64,000 bases of DNA from Hemileia vastatrix (Eukaryota; Basidiomycota; Pucciniomycetes; Pucciniales; Zaghouaniaceae): NCBI GenBank assembly GCA_030280995.1, contig JASXTE010000001.1, forward strand, positions 31,801,700 to 31,865,699, written 5' to 3'. Positions 20,223 to 30,409 of this stretch are shown in pieces. The translations under genes were made by a program, and so were the position numbers. Numbering within the stretch: the stretch's first letter is position 1; each line of letters opens with the position of its first letter. Under the pieces are notes generated by a model. That model was not told the origin of the DNA and did not search any database. It saw nothing but the letters and a program-made list of their open reading frames with translations.

Positions 20223-21315
20223 TGTGGTCTTCCAACATTGGCAGGGGCCTTTGTTGTGTGATTTGGCGCTGATTGTGCATGTCTTAATTGACATCTGTTA
20301 AGGAATTTGGTATTTTTCTGGGTTTATTCCGTGTATATTGGGTCTGCGGGTATGTGGGTACTATCATTGGATAGCCCTGGTTTTTCTCTATATTTTATGT
20401 CTTGAAGACATTTTTCATATTCTGAGTTTTAAGGGGTCATTTCCTCATTTTTCATTTATAAAAGATTGCTGTTTAATTTTGTTTTTCGTGTTTTATGGGC
20501 TAACCTTAAGTCTTAGGGTTAAGTGCTTAGTACCATTGGATAGAGCTAATTTTTCTCTATATTTCATGTCACAATGTTGTTATAGTGAAATTCCGTGTTT
20601 TAAAGGTTTTAGTAGTTGTAGCTAATTTTTCTAAGTAGATTAGTGGTTTTTATTGGTTTTCTGGCTTCAGGGAGGCCGGGCCGCTTCAGGCGGCATCTCC
20701 GACGTCGGGCGGCCCGCCCACCTCTGTTTTAGGAGGTTGGGGAGCGCTCCAGGAGAGTTTTTTATGCAATTTGGCGGGTACAGGCGCCAGATTGGTGGGT
20801 GCTCATGGGCTCTTAGTTAGTGGTCTGTGTGTACATAGTGAAAAAGACAGTTTGGGGCAACCTTAATCATCATACAACCATCAGGAGGTGATATCATTGT
20901 TCCTCACTCAGTTTTCAATGTTTTCTGGCCACAATTGGCTGTGTTTGTTGCAAGTGAGTTCTTCATTTAACTTAACTTTGGCAACTGTTTTCTCTGTTAT
21001 AGTCTTGCAAGCTATAGCAAGTATTATTGCTGTCTCTGGTGTGGATTTGCAGCTTACATCAAGTATCTTTGCTGTCTCTTGTGTGGACTTTGTTCTACAT
21101 TTCAGTTCTTTGGTCTGGTAGTCTATCTGGTGACTACTTTCTTGGCTCACCAAGCAGTCAAGTGTGTTTAAAAGGGGCTTTAGCAAAACAGGAACCAACT
21201 TACTTTAGCAAGTAAATCTCACTCTATTTTTCTAAAGGGACAGGGGATTTTCTCTCTGGTTTTTCTCCCACTCCCTTGGTCAAGGCATATAGCTAGTACT
21301 ATAGGATTGTCTACA
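20223..21315 (+). repeat. 3' LTR of element A
   Basis: It runs 1,093 bp from TGTGGTCTTCC to TGTCTACA. It contains a GC-rich palindromic patch (20671-20720, with GACGTC) in otherwise AT-rich DNA and a TATA-like TTTAAAAGG at 21167-21175. The antisense strand is open from an ATG at 20294 into antisense gene 1. Confidence 0.93.
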
Positions 21316-21956
21316 ACAAGAATGTGAAAGTAATTGTTTCCACCTTGAGCAGGTTTCTGGCTCAAAGGAATAGCAGTACCATCAAAAAAACCAATACATC
21401 CTGGGAAGCCCTCTGCTTGCATAACCTGAGATGATTCAAGTCGCTCTTCTTTTGTTGGCCAGGTGAGAAGTTGAGATTACAAGAAGTTTATGGCAGTGAT
21501 ACATTGTTTGGTATAAGTGTTAACTGAACCATACCCTAAATCAAAGACATTTTCTAAACGTTTCAAAGCGGCTCCATTACCATTTGAACCCAAATGACAT
21601 AGTGTGATGGCCAATTGAATTGAAGGATGTTGTTGTTCTTTTTGAGAATTATTGTGAAATATGGGATGATCCTGAATAAGCTCAAGCAATTTAAGGAAAG
21701 ATTCTTGAGAAGTCCTGAACAGCTGTCTAAAACTGGGTGTAGATAGTTTAAGAAGTGTTTGGATGGTGTACTTGGGGGTATGAGGTACTTGAGGCTTTCT
21801 GGGAAGAAGGTAATGTTTCGTGGCCATTTTTGATAAAAAGACAAAATCTTCTTCTAGATCAGAATCAGAATCGCAATCAGAGTCCAAGAGCAGTTCAAGA
21901 GCCATAAAAGTCATTGCTTTATGTAATTTATCACGATTTGAAAGTGAGATTGGCAT
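21316..21956 (-). pseudogene. Harbinger-like transposase (DDE_Tnp_4 type), truncated by element A
   Basis: The ATG is at 21956. The protein has an acidic N-terminal segment, a helix-rich middle with a DLGYGSVNTYT helix-turn-helix-like stretch, then an in-frame TAA at 21477-21479. The frame continues into GFPGCIGFFDGT, which resembles the first catalytic Asp region of PIF/Harbinger (HARBI1-like) transposases. H2 has GFVDGT there. The same stop is present in H2, so it predates their spread. The gene ends where element A inserted, and the other catalytic residues are missing. A single-exon start is assumed. Confidence 0.7.
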
Positions 21957-22262
21957 AACTCTTATATGATATGATATGAAGATGTAAGTGATGTACGATG
22001 TTTTGAGTTATGAAGTGTTATGCTGCCGAGTGCTGCGTATGAATGGGATGATGCTAAAAATCAGTGAAATGGGACTTGATGGTGAAATCAGCACTTTTGG
22101 TTGAGAAAGTGCGGATTTGAGTGAAATAAGTGACTTATTTCATTTTGAAATCCACCAGTATTGGGGCTAGTGTGTTTTGGAAATCCGCACTTATTTAAGT
22201 GCGGATTTGGTCAAATTTAAGTGCGGATTTGTAAGTGCGTATTTGCCAGAACTGACACCCCC
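21316..22262 (-). mobile_element. PIF/Harbinger-like DNA transposon H1, right part
   Basis: The fragment carries the 5' part of a transposase gene and a terminal inverted repeat ending at 22262 (outermost bases, read inward: GGGGGTGTCAGTTCTGGCAA). Copies of AAATCCGCACTTA lie inside the end, as transposase-binding subterminal repeats often do. It is nearly identical, inverted, to 38450-39395. Element A cut it at 21315/21316; the rest is off the left edge. Confidence 0.8.
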
Positions 22263-23358
22263 TATTAATTTTATTGTTTATATAAATTTTTTATACATTT
22301 AAATTAAACATAATATATTTTATATTCTACAAATAATGGTGCATTTTTATGTATATAATAATTATAAATTTATATTTAATTAATTAAAAACATATATTAT
22401 AATTATAAGTGTAAAATTGACTTATAATATAATTAAATTAATTATTTATATTTATATATTAAAATAACATTTTTTATAGTATTAAAAAATAAATAATGAA
22501 GCTTCTTTGACCCTTAATTGTGTCAGGAAAAAACTAATTAATACTAAATTGAAATTAATTACATATTTTGTTGCGTCAAAATATTTCTTGTTTCACTTAA
22601 AAATCCTTAAATCAGACTGTACCATCTGTTTTGAATTATTTTTCTCATAGCTCCTATGTTCCAGGCTTGTTTAGTTATTCACTATTTTTACTTACTGATT
22701 TGGGAATTAATTGTGGGAAAATTGGATTCTTAATTGGGGTATTTAATTAATTGTTTCAAGTTTTTCTCTACATTGTTATGTTTCACTTATTCTTTAATAT
22801 TCTTGTTTCATCCTATTATAATTCTTGTATTTACAAATATAGTGGCGCTTCAGAGGACCCATTGCCTATAAAAGGGCCTTGGATAATCACCTGTAGCCTC
22901 AACACTTACTATACACTCAACAAATTTAATATACTTTTACATTACGTCTATATTCTTTTTATTAGTAATAAAATTCTAATTAAAATTCTATATAACAATT
23001 TAAAGGTTGCTTTAAGTCTGATAGTAATCACAGTGTCTGCCGCGCATAGCCCTTACTTGAAATAATATTATTATTAATAAAACCCAATTTTGTGTCACCT
23101 CTCAAGTTACTTGTCGTTTCTTTCCTTTAAATAAACTAAATAAACCTTTATATTTTATTTCTTTTATTTTTCTCCTTGTCCTCCTCCATTTTTTTCCCCT
23201 TTCCTTACCTTCTTCTAGACAATTGACCGACAATTTCTTTATTTTTCTCTCTTACTTTCTTAAGCTATCAATTATTATAAAAATCTATTTTAGCATTTTT
23301 ATTTAGTTCCTTTTAGTTTCTTCTCCCTTTTCTCCTTCTTCTAGACGACTGGCCGATA
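22263..23358 (+). repeat. 5' LTR of D1, 5' part displaced by H1
   Basis: It aligns by eye with about 60635-61614 of D2. It keeps a TATA box (TATAAAA, 22867-22873) in the phrase CCTATAAAAGGGCC. A roughly 130-bp stretch around 23215-23340 is extra relative to D2 and is shared with the D1 3' LTR. The end reads CCGATA instead of CCGACA. Confidence 0.75.
22867..22873 (+). promoter_or_regulatory. TATA box in the D1 5' LTR
   Basis: TATAAAA lies in a conserved context (CCTATAAAAGG) in three D-family LTRs: here, 25052-25058 and 61237-61243. Confidence 0.6.
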
Positions 23359-24039
23359 ATTGGGCGCCTTTCCAAACAATGACAATGATACAAGACTTTG
23401 CGACAAACTTCATTGTGCACGGACCACCCAAGCCAAAAAGCAAATTTTTGCCGCAACCATGTTTCAAACTTGGATTTGATCTTTTAGGTTTATATTGAAT
23501 TAAATAATATATTATTTTGAAGTGATTTCACAATCACTATAGTAAGTTAACCTTTGAACCTCTCACTTATATTATTAAATTTTTATTGCAATAACTGTGA
23601 TTGTTGCTTAATTGCTGATTCACTGAGTGTAAGTTTTCAAATTTTTTTAATTTTATTATTATTTCTAGTTGACCATAATAGAGTAATACTCTTAGTCATA
23701 GAAGATCATTAATTTTTAATAAATTTGAAAATTAATTTTATTAAAATATTTTTGATTTATTGGTTGACTATAATAGTACTCAGTACTTAGTCCCAATATT
23801 GCCAATATTTTATTTTTGTTGACTTATATAACCTTTGTTGGTTGGTCCCATTATTATTATTGTATTTTCTTAATAAACAATTGTAATTACATATATTTGG
23901 ATTACATTTTTTGTTAATTAATTGATTTTTGAATAAAAATTTAATTTTTTTTTTGTTAAAAATTTAATTATTCATATTTTATTTTGAAAATAACAATTTG
24001 AAGTATTAAAATAATTTTGATTCTTTGTTCACAGTTTCA
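23359..24039 (+). other. D1 primer-binding site and leader
   Basis: A degenerate primer-binding site (TGGGCGCCTTTCC, 23361-23373) is followed by about 660 AT-rich bases with no gene. It corresponds to 61615-62276 of D2. Confidence 0.6.
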
Positions 24040-24216
24040 ATGTCCAGTAGTTTGGCTAACAGCATGGATAACTTACATGTGGATGAGATTGAAATGGATG
24101 TTGACACTGAATCTGTAGCTTCTTCTAAATTAACTTACAAAAATTATTCAGGTGACAAAAAACCTTCAGGATGTACCACGAGCCCAGTAAATTTGATGTC
24201 AAATTACTGGAACTAA
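24040..24216 (+). pseudogene. D1 gag, first ~50 codons only
   Basis: The ATG at 24040 begins a protein matching the D2 Gag start (SSLANSMDNLHVDEIE here, SNNLAEKMDNMQVDEIE in D2). Similarity stops near 24185, and the frame then runs into the 3' LTR and ends at 24216. The junction marks a deletion of the rest of gag-pol. Confidence 0.75.
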
Positions 24217-25231
24217 AAGAGTACATAAAAATATGCTCATGATTTATATAAATTAATCTTATATTGCATAATGAAATAATATAATTATTTTATGAAATAT
24301 ACATAATAAGTATTATATTAATTTTACTATTATATAAATTATTTATACATTTAAATTAAGCATAATATATATTCTATAAATTATGGCACATTTTTATGTA
24401 TTTATAAAATAAAAATTAATAATTAATTAATTACAAACATATATTATAAATTATAAATTAAAATTTAAGCTATAATGTAATTAAATCAACTAATTAAAAT
24501 TATATATTAAATAAGGCAATACATATCTTATTAAACAATAATATTAGGCGCTTTTTTGACACTTAATTGTGTCAGTAAAATTATTAAATATATTATAACA
24601 CATATTTAATAAAATGGTATTAAAATTCTCACTTTAAATTAGAGATAGTATTAAATAAATTATTTGTTTCAATTAAACTAGTTATTGAATTAATTAAATA
24701 GTTAAACCAATTAATTAAAATTGCTTTATACTGGATTAAATTAATTACATGGATTTTTGTGTGAAAATAATTCTATTTGTTTTAATAAAACCTTTACATC
24801 TCACTGTAATATCTGTTTTGGGTTATTTTACTCACTTTTCTTATGTTTCAGACTTACTTAGTTACTAATTATTTTAAAAAATTGTTTTAGGAACTTATGG
24901 TTTAAAAATTTGTTACTTACTCACGGGTTTAGTTTATTGTTTCATGTTTTCTCTCAATCTCTATGTTTTAATTCTATTCTTTTATATTCTTGTTTCATTT
25001 TATTACTATTTTTTAATTACTCATTTGTAGCGCTTCAGAGGGTCCTTTGCCTATAAAAGGCTTTGGATATTCCCCTGTAGCTGCATCACTTATTATACAC
25101 TCAACTCAAATACAATTTTAAATATATTACATTTATTTTATTTTTTATTAGAAATATAAGTCTAAATTTAAAAAGTAAATCAATTATCTAAGGTTGCTAT
25201 AAGTCTATTAATAATTATAATTGTGAACCGT
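24197..25231 (+). repeat. 3' LTR of D1, left part
   Basis: It begins TGTCAAATTACTGG and aligns with D2 from 60480 on, with a TATA box at 25052-25058. It is interrupted at 25231 by A'. No polypurine tract precedes it because the internal region is deleted. Confidence 0.7.
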
Positions 25232-26282
25232 TGTAGACAATCCTATAGTACTAGCTATAGGCCTTGACCAAGGGAGTTGGAGAAAAGCCAGAGAGAAAAT
25301 CCCCTGTCCCTTTAGAAAAATAGAGTGAGATTTACTTGCTAAAGTAAGTTGGTTCCTGTTTTGCTAAAGCTCCTTTTTAACACACTTGACTTCTTGATGA
25401 GCCAAGAAAGTAGTCCCTAGATAGACTACCAGACCAAAGAACTGAAATGTAGAACAATGTCCACAGCAGATACAGCAATAATACTTGCTATAGCTTGCAA
25501 GACTATAAAAGAGAAACAGTTGCCAAAGTTAAGTTAAATGAAGAACTCACTTGCAACAAACACAGCCAAATTGTGGCCAGAAAACAGTGAAAACTGAGTG
25601 AGAAACAATGATATCACCTCCGGATGGTTGTATGATGATTAAGGTTTCCCCAAACTGTCTTCTTCACTATGTACACACAGATCACTAACTAAGAGCCCAT
25701 GCGCACCCACCAATCTGGCGCCTGTACCCACCAAATTGAATAAAATACCCTCCTGAAGCACTCCCCAACCTTCTAAAACAGAGGTGGGCAGGCCACCTGA
25801 CGTCGGAGGTGCTGCCTGAAGCGGCCCGGCCTCCCTGAAGCCAGAAAACCAATAAAAACCACTAATCTACTTAGAAAAATTAGCTACAACTACTAAAACC
25901 TTTAAAACAAAGAATTTCACTATAACAACATTGTGACATGAAATATAGAGAAAAATTAGCTCTATCCAATGGTACTAAGCACTTAACCCTATGACTTAAG
26001 GTTAGCCTGTAAAACACAAAAAACAAATTTAAACAGCAATCTTTTATATATAAAAAATGAGGAAATGACCCCTTAAAACTCAGAATATGAAAAATGTCTA
26101 CAAGACATAAAATATAGAGAAAAACAAGAGCTATTAAATGATAGTACCCACATACCCGCAGACCCAATATCCACGGAATAAAACCCGAAAAATACCCAAT
26201 TCTTTAACAGATGTCAATTAAGACATGCACAAACAGCACCAAATCACACAACAAAGGCCCCTGCAAATGTTGGAAGACCACA
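25232..26282 (-). repeat. 3' LTR of A'
   Basis: It is the complement of the A LTR, starting TGTAGACA and ending CCACA on the plus strand. It retains the long GC-rich patch at 25783-25835 that is shortened in the other LTR. Confidence 0.93.
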
Positions 26283-26330
26283 TCCTCCCTCCAATTGAGA
26301 ATTTCCACATTCTTTCTTCATCCAACCACC

Positions 26331-26971
26331 ATGTTCAACCTTCTTCCCAATTCTGCCTCTGAAATGGGTCCTTGCCAATACTGCATTGACAATAATTTAA
26401 TCTGCGCCATGACACCACCTGTCCATCCATACAGATCATCCTGCGATGTCTGCCAATCTAGAAAGAAGACATGCCACAGACCTGGTCCACTTTCTTCCAC
26501 AACAGATTCACCTCCACCTCAACCTGGTCCATCTTCTGCCAGCACCAAAAGATCTAGGCCATCCATCCTGATACCCAGATTAATCAAAAAGCTTCACCCT
26601 TCCCAGAAGAGTGCCAAAACCCATAAAACAACTAGTTCCCCCATCCCTGGTCCATCTGATGGTAAAGAAAATTCATTCCTTCCTTCAACTTTAAAACTGA
26701 GGACTTCTCAGTTCCTTTCTCTTCTGATAGTGATGATAACAATGTAGGATCCATTGCACCACCAACACCAACGCACTTTCCCACTATCAAGGCCAAGTTC
26801 CAACAACACACATCTCAACAGAAACAACTTCTGCCTCACTACTTCCAATCCACTCCTGCTAGAGATCCACAGGACATTGAGAACAGAAGACACCTCATTC
26901 ACCAGTTCAAGGCTAATTATGAACACTTCATTTCCTCTCTTGATTCCCTCTGTAATTCCACTAGTACTTGA
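26331..26971 (+). CDS. Antisense gene 1 of A': small zinc-cluster protein, two exons
   Basis: Exon 1 runs 26331-26661, a 50-bp intron 26662-26711 (GTAAAG...CTCAG), and exon 2 26712-26971. The spliced frame gives 196 residues, or 236 if the ATG at 26211 inside the LTR is used. Cys 15, 18, 25, 38, 41 and 48 form CX2CX6CX12CX2CX6C, with SRKKT between the last two. The order after the cluster is Pro/Ser-rich, basic, acidic (SSDSDDNN) and a Gln/His-rich tail with IHQFKANYEHF. Compared with the A copy there are many amino-acid changes, but exon lengths, intron ends, all six Cys and the stop are kept, which suggests constraint. It is antisense to pol, so its intron would not be spliced from the genomic RNA. 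Confidence 0.74.
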
Positions 26972-27029
26972 GTTTGATCCAGAAAATAAAATTGACCACA
27001 CCCTCTATAGGATGTAACCACAAAACAAC

Positions 27030-27475
27030 CCTCAGTTTTAAGTCTTGGGGGACTCAAAAACCTAAATCATAAACCCAGAACCAGAGATCAACCACATTAA
27101 GACACAGAGAAAAAACTAACATTCTGGGGTAATTGTAAATAGAGCTGCCAGACCATCAATTAACCCCAAACTTGCCTTTGCTAAATTCGGAGGCTCCCCC
27201 TGTGGATACCCTCCACCAATCTTTCAAAACCAACTCCAACAACAAAACTCATTCCTCAGTTTATAGTCTTGGGGGACTCACAACCCTCAGTTTAAAGTTT
27301 GGGGGACTAAACCAACAAAAATGCTCAGTTTAAAGTCTTGGGGGACTAACACAGTGTTCAGTTTAAAGTCTTGATGGACTAGTCTTGATAGAATCTTGAA
27401 ACCAGCCAGTTTAAAGTCTTGGAGGACTAACAGAAACCAGATTTCAGTTTAAAGTCTTGATGGACTAATGGAATT
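27030..27475. repeat. Array of the ~23-bp motif in A'
   Basis: Seven complements of the A motif (CAGTTTAAAGTCTTGGGGGA and variants) lie at about 27032, 27256, 27286, 27326, 27358, 27408 and 27446. Two more lie at 29881 and 30141. The conserved hairpin is at 27126-27167. The array lies between antisense genes 1 and 2, as in A. Confidence 0.8.
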
Positions 27476-27617
27476 TTGCATAAAATAGACGCAGCCTATT
27501 TCATACAGACCACCCCTACAGCCAACCTGCTGAGCTTCCACCTTCACTTCATCATCTACTCATCACTGACAAAAATCTCCTCCTATCCCTTTCCATCATC
27601 TTTTCTCACCACAGATC

Positions 27618-29170
27618 ATGGCTGGATCTCCTGATGTTAACCCTTCTACTCTCCCTTGCTTCACTGCTCCCAAGGACTATGCCTGCAAACAGTGCATCCA
27701 CATGTGCAGACCTTGCACATTCACTCTTCCAACTCCTGAAGCCAAATTCTACAACAGGGCTTGTGATTCTTGCTATTCCAAAAAGAAAAGATGTGACAGA
27801 GATGCCAACTATCTGATTCCTCCTCCTTCACCTTCTCATAAATACATCTCTAGATCCCCTACCAGATCCCCAGAGCTTGGTCCATCCTCTTCCTCTTTAT
27901 CTTCAGCACCTTCCAGAAGATCCAGAAGCTCAGCTTTCAGAACTCTTCCCGAAGGCCCAGCCTTAGCTTCCCAAGAAACTACTTTTATCTCCACCAAATT
28001 AGCTCCAAAAGCTTCAAGATCAGCTCCCAGACCTCTAGACCACGTCCAGGCGGCCCGTCCGCCTCACTGGACAGTGAAAATCCGGCTCAAAATCTCCAAA
28101 AACAACCGGAAAACAGCCAAATTCAATCAATAAACAAAAATAACTCTAGACAATCACCTCCCACTGCTCCCAGAGCAATGCAGCCAACCCTTCCAAGGTC
28201 CAAAAACTTCAAATTTTCCCAAAATTCTAGGAGACCTGCCAGAGAACCCCAAGAAGAAACCAGAACACCCAACACTGCACCCAAGCAAAAACTTCATCCC
28301 CAGCTAAGACAAAGAAACTACACCTCTCCTCTGTCAGACAACTATTCTTCTGACAGTTCCATCTCTTCAAAATCTCCATCCAGAAGAGATCAATCTGCTT
28401 CCAAATCACCCTCTCCTGCTCCATCTTTTAACAACCCTGGTACTCCATCACCAGCACCTCCTCCAGCTGAATCCAACAGAAATAACAACCACAACAACAA
28501 CAACAATCCCACTGCTCCAACAAGGCCCCAGGAACATCAGCCTCCTAGTTCACCTTCTCAAAATCTTTCAGAGGAAGACCAAGAGAATCCATATCTTTCC
28601 CTGGTTGATCCACCCACTATGACCATTACAAAATCTTCAGAGATCCAAATTCCAGCTGCTTACAAATTTGATGAGCTTCCAATCTGTAAGTAACAAATTA
28701 ATTTATCCCATTTCTTCAACAAAAATAATTACTGATCCAATTCTTCTTGTCTAGTTGGCACCCCTCCTCCTGAATCTATTATTGGAGTTGGCCAACCTCT
28801 TGAAACTTCTTTGACCCTGGATTATGGAGACATGAAGAAACACCTAAGCACCATGTGTTCCAATATGCTAAAAGCCTTTGCCCTCCATGGACCCTTGAAT
28901 GACTTTGAAAAATTCTTGAGAAAGGGCCTACTGGACGACCACTGGAAAATGTCTAGGATCATTAAACACACCCTCCAGCACTCCATTCATGCCTCTTCTT
29001 CTTCCTCCTCTGAACTTCCCTCCAATCCAATTCCTGACCATTACAATCCCTATCATCTCTCCAGCAGGATGCACTTCAAAGAACACAGTGCTTCCCACAA
29101 TCCCAACAAAAAACAAAAACGTCATCACAATCCAGACCAGCCTCCAGAAGCTTCATCATCCAGACAATGA
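27618..29170 (+). pseudogene. Antisense gene 2 of A': zinc-cluster protein, frameshifted in exon 1
   Basis: Exon 1 starts at the ATG at 27618 with Cys 23, 26, 33, 49, 52 and 59 in CX2CX6CX15CX2CX6C, plus extra Cys 14 and 30. The frame is lost near 28050, where a short GC-rich segment present in A is deleted, and resumes in another frame through 28178-28685. The intron 28686-28754 (69 bp, GTAAGT...TTGTCTAG, with CTGAT upstream of the acceptor) leads in phase to exon 2 at 28755-29170. The middle is Ser/Pro/Asn-rich and probably disordered. The exon 2 product has TLDYGDMKKHLS and a basic tail. A and A' carry different lesions, so their ancestor was probably intact. Confidence 0.72.
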
Positions 29171-30409
29171 GCTCCTGCAAAAGATTAGAAACATAATAAT
29201 AATATAAAACAATTAATGAAAATAATTTCAGAATTTTTTTTTTTTAAATCTACTAATATACTAAAAATTAAAAATTGTTAAATAAAATGAAATAAAATAA
29301 ATGAAATAAAATATAATATAAAAAATAATAGAAATGGTATCCCCCAGCCAATTGATGAGCTGATCCCCTGATACCTTACCCACATCCAAGTGCACCTTGA
29401 TGTGGATACACAATAAAATCTTTTAAATGATTAACAGAAAACAAAATTCAAAAAATTTAGAAATTCAGAAGATAATAAAAATAATGAAACACAGAAACAC
29501 ATGAAATAAATAATAAATAAAAAAAGAAAATAGCATTGCCCGGCCAATTGATGAGCCTTTCCCCACCAATGCTGGCCCACATCCAGGTGACCCTGATGTG
29601 GTAACACCCTATATTTTTGATTTTATAATTTTAAACAACCCCCATAAAAAATTAAAAGAAAAAAAGAGAAAATAGAAAATAATCTAAAACTGCTATCTAG
29701 CAAAAACATAACTGCAAAATCAAAGACAGTCCAGCTCCATAGATGGTCCAATAAGGGAAAATCCGATCCATAGAAATGATCACTGGGTGGGCTCCCTCCA
29801 ATAAGTAAAAATGATGGGAAACCACCAGTGATCCACCACCAATCTGAAAGAACCAAAGATAAAGAAGCCAGTCCCAAACCAGTTTAAAGTCATAGTGGAC
29901 TTGAAACATGAATAATAAACAACAGAACTAGAATTCAACTAGGAAAAACAAAAGACTTGAGACAGACATTCTGCGGTAACTGTTCTACAGAGCAGCCAGC
30001 TCATCAGTTACCCCCACACTTGCCAAAATAAAATCTAGAAGCCCCCCTGGGTACCTTCTAAAAAAAACACAACATCCAACACAAAAAAACCAAAACCAAT
30101 AAGAGTGAAGAGACAAGCACATGAAAACCAGAGGACATTTCAGTTTAAAGTCATAGAGGACTAAAACCTGTGAAAAGAAACCAACACTAGGGTTCAACCA
30201 AATTAAGAGAAATGGTTGGAAACAGACAATCTGGGGTAACTGTTGATAGAGCAGCCAGACCATCAGTCACCCCTACACTTGCCAAGATCAAATCTAGAAG
30301 CCCCACCCATGGGTACCTTCTAACAAAAAGTTTCCAACACAAAAGTTGCTCTGCAACACCAAAAAATTCCATAACAAAAAACCTTCCATAGTTTATCCTC
30401 ATTGCAGAG
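29171..30409. other. 3' non-coding region of A' with structured repeats
   Basis: There is no gene here. It is the complement of 7106-8187 of A plus the AT-rich spacer: two near-palindromes in repeat units around 29341-29412 and 29536-29605, two hairpin units around 29972-30060 and 30233-30320, and two copies of the 23-bp motif. It lacks the B insertion and so shows the empty site (…GGGATACCATTTCTATTA… on the complement). Confidence 0.75.

Larger units (their letters stand above)
1..21315 (+). mobile_element. Ty3/gypsy LTR retrotransposon A, left end off-window, split by element B
   Basis: A near-complete LTR retrotransposon. The order is partial 5' LTR, primer-binding site, gag-protease, pol (RT, RNase H, integrase), a long 3' region with two antisense genes, polypurine tract and 3' LTR. 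Element B occupies 8188-17040. The 415 visible bases of the 5' LTR match the end of the 3' LTR with roughly seven differences. The 3' end lies inside a Harbinger-type transposase gene at 21316; the five bases after it are ACAAG, but the left flank is outside the window, so the target duplication cannot be tested. Gag and pol are broken by frameshifts and stops, so this copy cannot move by itself. Confidence 0.93.

Noticed and set aside
24226..25231. Independent solo LTR between D1 and A'
   Set aside because: It shares a D1-specific segment with the D1 5' LTR and resumes at 38063, so it is best read as the D1 3' LTR.
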